NCBI GenBank assembly: GCA_945983195.1
Contig: CAMFSS010000016.1
Span: forward strand, 1-16,137
Direction of reading: 5' to 3'
DNA length: 16,137 nt
From: an uncultured Prevotellaceae bacterium
GTDB taxonomy: Bacteria; Bacteroidota; Bacteroidia; Bacteroidales; Muribaculaceae
The notes under the pieces were generated by a model that searched no databases, had not been told where the DNA came from, and saw only the letters and a list, made by a program, of their open reading frames with translations. Below are positions 1 to 6,009 of this stretch, piece by piece. Position 1 is the stretch's first letter; every line of letters starts with the position of its first letter. The position numbers and the translations under genes were made by a program.

Positions 1-85
1 TGATGGTGGTGGGTGCGGTGTTTGTGGTTGTTTGCTTGGGGGGCGTTGCTGTCTGGCGTTTCGGCTGGGTTGCGGGGGGGGTTGT
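1..85. other. Base-skewed contig edge, probably unreliable sequence
   Basis: The first 85 bases on the plus strand contain a single A (position 3) and consist almost only of G and T with a few C, including a run of eight G at about 74-81. The purD gene reads normally up to the GEGDTG motif and then turns into Pro/His/Asn/Lys-rich residues that match nothing expected in PurD, without an in-frame stop. Such a skew at a sequence end is typical of low-quality read tips kept in an assembly. I infer an artefact; real low-complexity DNA is the alternative. Confidence 0.6.
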
Positions 86-776
86 AACCAGTGTCGCCCT
101 CACCGATGCGCTTGTAGTCTTTTGCCACAGGCAGGACTTTGTAGCTTATGCCATCGGTTAGCACAAACACCGAGCACTCGATTCCGCTGAGGAACTCCTC
201 AATGACCACCGTTGCCGATGATGCGCCAAACATGCCGCCGAGCATTTCGCCCAGCTCACGCTTTGCTTCGTCGAGAGTGGGAAGAATCAGCACACCTTTG
301 CCGGCAGCGAGGCCGTCGGCTTTGAGCACGTAGGGAGCATTGTGGCTTTCAAGGAATCGGTAGCCCTCTTCAATGGTGTCCTTTGTCACGCTGAGGTGGC
401 GTGCGGTGGGAATGTTGTGGCGGTTCATGAACTCCTTGGCGAAGTCTTTGCTGCCTTCGAGCTGGGCACCCGCCTTCGACGGACCGATTACGGGAATTGA
501 GGCGGTGGCAGCGTCGGCAAGGAAGCTGTCGTAGATGCCGGCTACGAGCGGATCCTCATTGCCCACTACAACCATTCCTATTGTGTTGTCGACTGCAAAC
601 TGCTTCACGGCATCGAAATCGAGCGGCGAAAGAGCCACATTAGTGCCATATTGCGAGGTGCCGCCGTTACCGGGGGCTATGAATAACTTTCCGCAGAGTT
701 CACTTTGGCTCATTTTCCAGGCGAGAGCCGATTCGCGACCGCCCGAACCGAGCAGGAGTATGTTGGTCTTTTCCAT
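3..776 (-). CDS. purD: Phosphoribosylamine-glycine ligase (PurD), N-terminal half, cut by the edge
   Basis: Joins 5-phosphoribosylamine and glycine with ATP to make GAR, the second step of purine synthesis, in the cytoplasm. Read from ATG 774-776, the protein starts MEKTNILLLGSGGRESALAW, the Rossmann-like N domain of GARS. It continues with VGNEDPLVAG (71-80), the ATP-grasp segment YVLKADGLAAGKGV (149-162), EEFLSGIECSVF (193-204) and KDYKRIGEGDTG (219-230). The usual GGREH has Ser in place of His. PurD normally has about 420-430 residues, so only about 230 reliable residues are present. After GEGDTG the expected TGGMGA loop is replaced by low-complexity residues from the damaged edge. The gene lies 87 bp behind the methyltransferase on the same strand, and I see no clear TAnnTTTG promoter in that gap, so cotranscription is likely. 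Confidence 0.93.
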   Translation of the reverse strand, partial: MEKTNILLLGSGGRESALAWKMSQSELCGKLFIAPGNGGTSQYGTNVALSPLDFDAVKQFAVDNTIGMVVVGNEDPLVAGIYDSFLADAATASIPVIGPSKAGAQLEGSKDFAKEFMNRHNIPTARHLSVTKDTIEEGYRFLESHNAPYVLKADGLAAGKGVLILPTLDEAKRELGEMLGGMFGASSATVVIEEFLSGIECSVFVLTDGISYKVLPVAKDYKRIGEGDTGYNPPRNPAETPDSNAPQANNHKHRTHHH

Positions 777-863
777 TATTTTGATGTTGTTTTGGAGTTA
801 CTTGATTTTTGTGATTGAATAAATGAGGGTTTCCCATATTATCCGTATAATCAGAGGGTAGGA

Positions 864-2468
864 TTAATCCTCAGTAGGCTTTTCCGACTCCGGTTTCGGG
901 GTGTTGTCCTCAGGGAGTCCTTTCCGTCGCCAGCCGTTGCGACGTCCTTTCACGATGGGGCGCTCATTTTCAGCCGATAGAGTAGGCTGGCGGAAACGCA
1001 CCACACGCTGTGAAAATTCCTCGTTGTGTACGCGCTCGCGAGGTTCCTCCGAGCCGAACCGTTCACGGCGGTCGGGTCCGCCGAAACTGCCGCGGCGGCG
1101 GTCGTCGTCGCCGAAACGACGGCTGTCGGGGCGGTCGCCCGATGGCTTGCGGCGGTATTTCTCCTCAAGGGCATTCTTTGGACGCTTGGCATCGTCGAAG
1201 CGGCGGTGACGCTCGGGGCGGTCCTCCTTGAAGGTGGTGACGAACTTTTTGTGGCGGTATTCCTGCTTGGCATCATCGCGGCTCAGATCTTCATTCTTCA
1301 CCGAGCGTCCTTCCTTGCGGAAGTCGCTGTAGGAGCCTGAGAACATCACATACTGGCGCAATTCACACTCAAGCGAGCCGTTGAGCAGTGGATATTTAAC
1401 CGAGGGCTTCAAGCCGATGCAGTCAAACAGCTCGTCGCGGTATCCAATCACCCAGGCGTTGCTTCCCTTGAACACCTTCTTCAGCCGTTCGCCGATTGAG
1501 CGGTAGAGAGCCTCCATGTCTTCCACTGTGATGCGCTCGCCATAGGGTGGATTGGTGACGACGATGCAGCCTTCAGACGGCGCTTCGTCAATATTCTGGA
1601 TAGATTTCACTTCAAGGCTGATATCCTTCAGGAGCGATGCGTTTTTCACATTGCTCTGAGCGATTGCTATAGCCTTGGGCGATATGTCGGAGCCGTAGAT
1701 GTGGTGATTGAATTCGCGCTCGTGGGTGTCGTCGTTGTATATTTCGTCGAACAGTTCGGCATCGAAGTCGCTCCAACGCTCAAAAGCGAAGCTGTTGCGG
1801 TAGACACCGGGGAAAATGTTGCGTGCTATGAGCGCAGCCTCGATGAGGAATGTGCCTGAGCCGCACATAGGGTCGACAAAATCACTCTCACCGCGCCACC
1901 CCGACATGAGAATTATGCCGGCGGCAAGCACCTCGTTGATGGGGGCTTCGGTCTGGGCTACACGGTATCCGCGCTTGTGGAGCGACTCTCCGGAGCTGTC
2001 GAGCGATAGGGTAATTTCGTTGCCTGAGATATGGACATCGAAAACGAAATCAGGGTTGTTGAGGCGTATTGACGGACGGCGTTCGTATTTCTCCATGAAA
2101 TAGTCGGCAATAGCGTCCTTCACGCGGTAGGTAACGAACTTAGAGTGACGGAAATCTGTTCCGAACACCGTAGAGTCGATGGAGAAAGTGCGGTCGGCAC
2201 TCATCACCTGTTCCCAGTCGAATTTCTTCACAGCCTCATAGAGCTGGTCGGCATCGTCGGCGTGAAACTTGTAGAAAGGCTTGAGAATGCGCAATGCAGT
2301 GCGGCAGCAGAAGTTGGCTCGGTAGAGGACAGCCTTGTCGCCCTCAAAAGAGACCACGCGGCGACCGGTTTCAACATTCTCGGCCCCAATGGCTTTCAGT
2401 TCGTCGGCAAGCACGTTTTCCAGACCCTGGAATGTCTTGGCGACCATTTCAAATTTATCATTCATCAC
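864..2468 (-). CDS. THUMP-domain class I SAM-dependent RNA methyltransferase with Arg-rich tail
   Basis: Probably methylates guanine in large-subunit rRNA, like the N-terminal half of E. coli RlmL; the exact target base is not shown by the sequence. A THUMP-type RNA-binding part (about residues 45-160) precedes the UPF0020 methyltransferase domain (about 165-380). That domain has SAM motif I DPMCGSGTFLIEAA (199-212) and catalytic motif IV NPPYGER (306-312). The NPPY signature marks amino-group methyltransferases and is also why such genes get labelled N6-adenine DNA methylases. Residues 381-534 form a hydrophilic tail rich in Arg, Asp and Gly (RRFGDDDRRRGSFGG near 450), probably disordered and RNA-binding. 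Two adjacent ATG codons (2466-2468 and 2463-2465) can serve as start. The start overlaps the end of the acetyltransferase gene by 11 bases, suggesting translational coupling. Confidence 0.9.
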   Translation of the reverse strand: MMNDKFEMVAKTFQGLENVLADELKAIGAENVETGRRVVSFEGDKAVLYRANFCCRTALRILKPFYKFHADDADQLYEAVKKFDWEQVMSADRTFSIDSTVFGTDFRHSKFVTYRVKDAIADYFMEKYERRPSIRLNNPDFVFDVHISGNEITLSLDSSGESLHKRGYRVAQTEAPINEVLAAGIILMSGWRGESDFVDPMCGSGTFLIEAALIARNIFPGVYRNSFAFERWSDFDAELFDEIYNDDTHEREFNHHIYGSDISPKAIAIAQSNVKNASLLKDISLEVKSIQNIDEAPSEGCIVVTNPPYGERITVEDMEALYRSIGERLKKVFKGSNAWVIGYRDELFDCIGLKPSVKYPLLNGSLECELRQYVMFSGSYSDFRKEGRSVKNEDLSRDDAKQEYRHKKFVTTFKEDRPERHRRFDDAKRPKNALEEKYRRKPSGDRPDSRRFGDDDRRRGSFGGPDRRERFGSEEPRERVHNEEFSQRVVRFRQPTLSAENERPIVKGRRNGWRRKGLPEDNTPKPESEKPTED

Positions 2469-3408
2469 TCTTGATTCTTAATATATTGTTAGCTTTAGCT
2501 TGTACTAATTTTTCTCCCTCGGCAACGTCGGTAGTGACCCAGATGTTACCGCCAATCACAGCATTGCTGCCTATGGTGATGCGTCCGAGAATAGTGGCAT
2601 TGGAGTAGATCACCACATTGTCGCCGATAATCGGGTGGCGTGGGATTCCCTTCACGGGGTTGTTGTTCTCATCGAGCGTGAAGCTCTTGGCACCGAGTGT
2701 AACACCCTGATAGAGTTTCACATTGTTGCCAATGATTGCTGTGGCTCCAATCACTACGCCTGTGCCGTGGTCGATTGCAAAATACTTGCCGATAGTGGCA
2801 CCGGGGTGAATGTCGATTCCGGTTTCGGAGTGAGCCATTTCGCTTATCATACGTGGAATCACCGGCACGCCCTGCACGAGGAGCTGGTGTGCGATGCGAT
2901 AGTTGATGATAGCCTTTATGGCAGGGTAGCAGTAGATTACCTCCTCGTAGCTCACTGCGGCAGGGTCGCCGAGATACATAGCCTCCACGTCGGTGTGGAG
3001 CGTCTGGCGCAGTGCCGGCAGATTGGCAATGAAGTCGGCTGCCATAGTTTCAGCTTTCACGCGGAGAGCGTTGATTGCAGCTTCGTCGGCAACCGTTGCC
3101 TCGTCGGCATCATTGGAGTTGGCAAGCATGAATCCGGCAAGAATCTGGTTTTCAAGAGCCGCTTTCAGCTTCTCACACTGCATGCCAATCATGAATTCAA
3201 GATTGAAGCTGTTGACATCGCAGTCGCTGAAAAAACCGGGGAACAGCAGCGAGCGCGCGAGATTGATAATCTCGGCGATAATATTCTGTTGAGGAAGAGG
3301 CTCTTTGCTGAGGCGCAGGTGGCACATTCGGGCAAGACTCTCGCCGTTGGCAAGAGCGCGCACAGTGGCTTTCATCTGTTCCTCATTCTTGTATGTCTGA
3401 TTGCCCAT
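2458..3408 (-). CDS. cysE: Serine O-acetyltransferase (EpsC-like)
   Basis: Makes O-acetylserine from serine and acetyl-CoA, the committed step of cysteine synthesis, in the cytoplasm. An alpha-helical N domain (about 1-190) is followed by a left-handed beta-helix of hexapeptide repeats. The beta-helix carries TGIDIHPGATIG (196-207), AIDHGTGVVIGATAIIG (211-227, catalytic Asp-His in DHGTG), YQGVTLGA (233-240) and RHPIIGDNVVIYSNATILG (257-275). At 316 residues it matches the longer type found in Bacteroidota. I chose ATG 3406-3408. The frame stays open to a TTG at 3468, but that TTG would lie almost at the predicted transcript start and adds 20 residues of no family character. The stop overlaps the next gene by 11 bases. 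The promoter-like -7 box at 3476-3484 is part of an 83-bp tandem repeat. Confidence 0.93.
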   Translation of the reverse strand: MGNQTYKNEEQMKATVRALANGESLARMCHLRLSKEPLPQQNIIAEIINLARSLLFPGFFSDCDVNSFNLEFMIGMQCEKLKAALENQILAGFMLANSNDADEATVADEAAINALRVKAETMAADFIANLPALRQTLHTDVEAMYLGDPAAVSYEEVIYCYPAIKAIINYRIAHQLLVQGVPVIPRMISEMAHSETGIDIHPGATIGKYFAIDHGTGVVIGATAIIGNNVKLYQGVTLGAKSFTLDENNNPVKGIPRHPIIGDNVVIYSNATILGRITIGSNAVIGGNIWVTTDVAEGEKLVQAKANNILRIKSDE

Positions 3409-3475
3409 AAATCGAAATCCGGTTGCCAAAAAATCAATGAAAAAAGCGGAAAAGCCTCTCGACGGCAATTCCGCT

Positions 3476-3484
3476 GCAAAGTTA
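3476..3484 (-). promoter_or_regulatory. -7 box TAACTTTGC in front of cysE
   Basis: On the minus strand TAACTTTGC matches the Bacteroidota -7 consensus TAnnTTTG(C). No TTG stands at the usual 19-base distance, so the -33 element is poor. It leaves a leader of about 60 bases to ATG 3408. This box sits in the repeat copy nearest the gene and is the only one of the four copies reading TAACTTTGC; the others read TAACTTTTC or TAACTTTAG. Confidence 0.55.
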
Positions 3485-3789
3485 CAACAAATGAGGCAGA
3501 AACGGAAAAGAAAACCCCGTTTTCTTTCTCGGTTATGCCGAGTGCAGTCATAACTTATGAAAAGTTACAACAAATGAGGCAGAAACGGAAAAGAAAACCT
3601 CGTTTTCTTTCTCCGTTATGCCGAGTGCCGACCAAACTTATCTAAAGTTACAACAAATGAGGCAGAAACGGAAAAGAAAACCTCGTTTTCTTTCTCCGTT
3701 ATGCCGAGTGCCGACCAAACTTATCTAAAGTTACAACAAATGAGGCAGAAACGGAAAAGAAAACCCCGTTTTCTTTATCCGTTATGCCG
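3478..3789. repeat. 83-bp tandem repeat, 3.8 copies, each with promoter-like box and hairpin
   Basis: Copies begin at 3478, 3561, 3644 and 3727, a strict 83-base period with no spacers; the last copy breaks off at about 3789. Copies 2 and 3 are identical over all 83 bases; copies 1 and 4 differ mostly at their outer sides. Each unit has a head AAAGTTACAACAAATGAG, a hairpin (unit bases 24-57: AACGGAAAAGAAAAC, loop CTC or CCC, GTTTTCTTTCTCCGTT, one bulged base) and, in copies 1-3, a tail CCGAGTGC...ACTTAT. Read on the minus strand the head gives TTGTAACTTT, close to a Bacteroidota -7 element. The array fills most of the gap between the MATE gene and cysE and recurs in a related form at 5243-5347. 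Confidence 0.93.
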
Positions 3790-3854
3790 TACACAACTGA
3801 AATTATTATCCGTTAGCGTTCATAAACGCATTCTATTTTTTATTGTTGGAATCG

Positions 3855-5219
3855 CTAAGTGGTTGGGTGCTCAAGGCGTTGAAGCTGGCGGAACTGGGCT
3901 ACCACAAGGATTGTGGTGATGAAAGTTGCCATGGAGTCGGCAGTGGGGAATGCAGCCCACACGCCATTCAGCCCGAAATAGGGTGGAAGAATCAACAGCA
4001 TGGGAATGATGAAAATCACCTGTCGGGTCAGACTCATGAAGATTGACTTGCCGGCATATCCGAGCGACTGGAAGAAGTTGGTTGACACAATTTGGAATCC
4101 TGCCATCCAGAACATCGTGGTGGTGATGCGCAGGCTCGTTGCAGTGGATATTATTAGCGCATCATCGGTGGTGAAGGCTCGCGCAATCCACTCGGGGCAG
4201 AGGTGGCACAGGACGGTGCCGAGTGTGCATATTATTGAGGCTGAAGCCACTGAAATCCAGTAGGCGCGCTTGAGGCGGTCGTAGCGGCGTGCTCCGAAGT
4301 TGAAGCCCACGATTGGCTGCATACCCTGGCAAATGCCAATCACGATGGTGACGAGAAGCTGGGTGAAAGTGGTGAAGATTCCCATAGCTGCCACAGCCGA
4401 GTCGCCGCCGTAGCGGTAGAGTGAGTTGTTCATGATTGCATTGATTGCACAGCCGGCTACATTGACGAAGAATGGGGCTGCGCCAATCGACATTATTGCG
4501 ACGAGGATGTGGGGGTCGAGCCGGTAGATGCCGCGCTTGAAGTGCAGCTCACTTTTCCGCGAGTAGAAGTGTGCCATCACGAAAATCATTGATATTGTCA
4601 TGGCAATGTCGGTGGCAATTGCCGCACCCTTGATGCCCCAGCCAAGCACAAAGATGAAAATCGGCGCGAGAACAACGTTGATGCCGGCACCGATGAACAT
4701 GGTGACCATAGCTTTGGTGGGATAGCCCGATGAGCGCATTATGTTGTTGAACGAGTAGCAGAGGTTGGCGGCGAGCAGTCCGGGCATAATGTAGAGCATG
4801 AAGTCGCGTGCATAGGGGAGGGTGCGCTCACTTGCACCGAATGCGAGGAGTATGTCGTCCATGAAAATGGCAAACACCGACAGGTAGGCGATGCCGAAGA
4901 TTAGCGTCATCACCAGGCTGTTGCCGAGAATCTTGAAAGCGCGGGGCTTGTCGTTCTGCCCCAGCACAATCGAGATGCGTGCGGCTGCACCACCGCCTAT
5001 CAGCACGCCGAGGGCTGTGGTGAGGTTCATGACAGGGAAGGTTATGGCAAGACCTGCAATGGCATCGGGTCCTACGCCCTGGCCGATGAAGATGCGGTCG
5101 ACGACGTTGTAGAGCGACATCACCACAATGCCTACTATAGCCGGGAGACTGTATTTCCAGAGCAGGCTGCCCACCGGAGCATGCTCAAGCTCATATAGGC
5201 TGTTATCCTTCTGTTCCAT
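3855..5219 (-). CDS. MATE-family efflux transporter, MepA-like
   Basis: Polytopic inner-membrane antiporter of the MATE family, which exports cationic drugs or metabolites using a Na+ or H+ gradient; the substrate cannot be read from sequence. The 454 residues fit the family length and contain about twelve hydrophobic segments in two similar halves. Family-like stretches are SLPAIVGIVVMSLYNVVDRI (24-43), FIGQGVGPDAIAGLAITFP (44-62) and, in the second half, GICQGMQPIVGFNFGARRYD. The start is ATG 5217-5219. The promoter is well formed (TTG, 19 bases, TAACTTTG; 5242-5271) and lies inside a repeat of the family also found in front of cysE. The gene is probably transcribed alone: a terminator for the upstream minus-strand RNA stands at 5345-5384. 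Confidence 0.92.
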   Translation of the reverse strand: MEQKDNSLYELEHAPVGSLLWKYSLPAIVGIVVMSLYNVVDRIFIGQGVGPDAIAGLAITFPVMNLTTALGVLIGGGAAARISIVLGQNDKPRAFKILGNSLVMTLIFGIAYLSVFAIFMDDILLAFGASERTLPYARDFMLYIMPGLLAANLCYSFNNIMRSSGYPTKAMVTMFIGAGINVVLAPIFIFVLGWGIKGAAIATDIAMTISMIFVMAHFYSRKSELHFKRGIYRLDPHILVAIMSIGAAPFFVNVAGCAINAIMNNSLYRYGGDSAVAAMGIFTTFTQLLVTIVIGICQGMQPIVGFNFGARRYDRLKRAYWISVASASIICTLGTVLCHLCPEWIARAFTTDDALIISTATSLRITTTMFWMAGFQIVSTNFFQSLGYAGKSIFMSLTRQVIFIIPMLLILPPYFGLNGVWAAFPTADSMATFITTILVVAQFRQLQRLEHPTT

Positions 5220-5241
5220 ATCTGATTTTTGTTTTCTCCTA

Positions 5242-5271
5242 CAAAGTTACAACAAATGAGCGGAAAAACAA
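5242..5271 (-). promoter_or_regulatory. Promoter of the MATE gene inside a repeat unit
   Basis: On the minus strand a TTG (complement of 5269-5271) is followed after exactly 19 bases by TAACTTTG (5242-5249), matching the Bacteroidota consensus. The predicted start leaves a leader of roughly 20 bases to ATG 5217-5219. A second, slightly weaker copy (TAACTTTTG) lies 74 bases upstream in the next repeat unit. Confidence 0.7.
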
Positions 5272-5347
5272 CAAGCAAGCTTGGTGGTTTTTCCCGAGTG
5301 CCGTAGTAACTTATCAAAAGTTACAACAAATGAGCGGAAAAACAACA
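5243..5347. repeat. 74-bp tandem repeat, 1.4 copies, same family as the 83-bp array
   Basis: Units begin at 5243 and 5317. The head AAAGTTACAACAAATGAG is identical over 18 bases to the head of the 83-bp units, and the tail CCGAGTGCCGnnnnAACTTATC is also shared. The middle differs: here the hairpin arms are GGAAAAACaaCAAG and CTTGgtGGTTTTTCC instead of the AAAGAAAAC/GTTTTCTTT stem. At the junction of the two units GTAACTT-atcaa-AAGTTAC (5306-5324) forms a perfect 7-bp inverted repeat. The second unit is cut short and runs directly into the terminator of the neighbouring RNA. Confidence 0.88.
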
Positions 5348-5384
5348 AAAAAAGAATCTATCCACAATGTCATGGATAGATTCT
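5345..5384 (-). terminator. Rho-independent terminator of the minus-strand RNA
   Basis: AGAATCTATCC (5353-5363) and GGATAGATTCT (5374-5384) form a perfect 11-bp stem with a 10-base loop. On the minus strand the stem is followed by a run of seven T (complement of the A run just below 5353). It would stop transcription coming from above 5385 and shield the MATE promoter. Confidence 0.85.
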
Positions 5385-5521
5385 TGTATTGTCGATTTGC
5401 AGAGGATAGACATTCTCATGCTTCCACCCCACTTACGACATAGGGAAATTTAGACTAAATGATTTAAGACAACCCGGCAACTAATGCCGGAGCTGTTGCG
5501 TTCAGCGTTCACACGCTAAAG
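5346..5521 (-). ncRNA. Probable stand-alone structured RNA of about 175 nt, possibly 6S-like
   Basis: A perfect -7 box (5526-5534) and the terminator at 5345-5384 bracket about 175 bases with no plausible reading frame. The RNA would contain AGCGT-GTGA-ACGCT (5-bp stem, GNRA tetraloop) and CCGGCA-TTAGT-TGCCGG (6-bp stem). TTGTC just after the second hairpin can pair with GACAA shortly before the terminator, closing a large domain. A second TCTATCC (complement of 5404-5410) repeats the 5' arm of the terminator and could compete for its 3' arm. Size, isolated promoter and terminator fit a 6S-type housekeeping RNA, and a cis-regulatory RNA is less likely because transcription ends before the next gene. 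I cannot confirm the family without a covariance search. Confidence 0.55.
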
Positions 5522-5525
5522 CACT

Positions 5526-5534
5526 GCAAATATA
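5526..5534 (-). promoter_or_regulatory. -7 box TATATTTGC of the candidate RNA
   Basis: On the minus strand TATATTTGC agrees fully with TAnnTTTGC. No clear TTG lies about 19 bases further upstream; the region there is AT-rich. Transcription would begin near 5520. Confidence 0.5.
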
Positions 5535-6009
5535 AATAAAGTTATTGTTGCTAGATATTAAGAAAGATAAAATTTAGTGAAATTTGATGTTTTTTGTGGA
5601 AAAATGAAAGAAAATATGTCGTAGAACATAAAAAAGCTGAGTGAAAATATACCGCATGGCTTAATTAAATTTAGCGATATGGAAAATTCAGAGATTGTAG
5701 GTTGCAGTTGCTTGCTTTTGATGCCGGTTTCCGGCTATGGCGAGGTAGTTGTAGTGGATGTCTATGGCACATAGGTGCTTGTCAGCCTCACCGTCGGTTC
5801 AAACGCGAAATCCACGACATTCCTTGCGATACTCAGCCGTCGGTGCGGCTGAAAATCGCTGCCGCCTGCTGCAAATTCCGCCCGAAAGTTTGAGCCTCAA
5901 TCCCTAAGCCACCTCCGTCACCCAACCCGATAAGTGAAAACTGCTAATTATCAAAGGAAAAGAGCATAATATATATAAATACAGGAAGGACAAAAATAGG
6001 TGTGATTGT
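5535..6009. other. Gap without a convincing gene; AT-rich part then GC-richer island
   Basis: Bases 5535-5680 are strongly AT-rich with no long frame. Bases about 5690-5930 are clearly richer in G+C and contain only short frames: a 31-codon frame at 5679-5774 and a 63-codon plus-strand frame at 5702-5893 that resembles no known protein to me. The change of composition suggests the remnant of an inserted or decayed element, or a structured RNA. I see no terminal inverted repeats, target duplication or tRNA. Bases 5940-6009 are again AT-rich. Confidence 0.4.
5679..5774 (+). CDS. Possible 31-residue peptide, doubtful
   Basis: ATG 5679-5681 to TAG 5772-5774 gives a peptide beginning MENSEIVGCSCLLLMPVSGY, with a hydrophobic, Val-rich end. 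A weak TAAATTTAG box lies just upstream, but no -33 element is visible. It bridges the step from AT-rich to GC-richer DNA. No family is recognised, and a frame of this size can occur by chance. Confidence 0.18.
   Translation: MENSEIVGCSCLLLMPVSGYGEVVVVDVYGT

Noticed and set aside
901..1340. Several overlapping frames of about 70-110 codons opposite or in other frames of the methyltransferase tail
   Set aside because: They arise from the low-complexity Arg/Asp/Gly codons of the tail; none has a promoter or a recognisable domain.
3409..3468. TTG start at 3468 extending the acetyltransferase by 20 residues
   Set aside because: It lies only a few bases past the -7 box, so almost no leader would remain; the added residues have no family similarity; ATG 3408 fits.
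2635..3645. Plus-strand open frame of 336 codons opposite cysE
   Set aside because: It is antisense to a well-supported serine acetyltransferase, has no family features or promoter, and its end runs into the tandem repeats. Its length comes from codon bias of the gene on the other strand.
3478..3789. CRISPR array
   Set aside because: The copies abut with no spacers, the period is 83 bases and no cas gene is present; it is a tandem repeat.
3811..3845. Small hairpin GCGTT-CATA-AACGC followed by T-rich DNA on the plus strand as a terminator
   Set aside because: The stem is only 5 bp and there is no plus-strand gene before it; on the minus strand, where the MATE gene ends, no T run follows.
5702..5893. 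63-codon plus-strand frame
   Set aside because: No recognisable domain, no promoter, Cys/Arg-rich composition as expected from non-coding GC-rich DNA.
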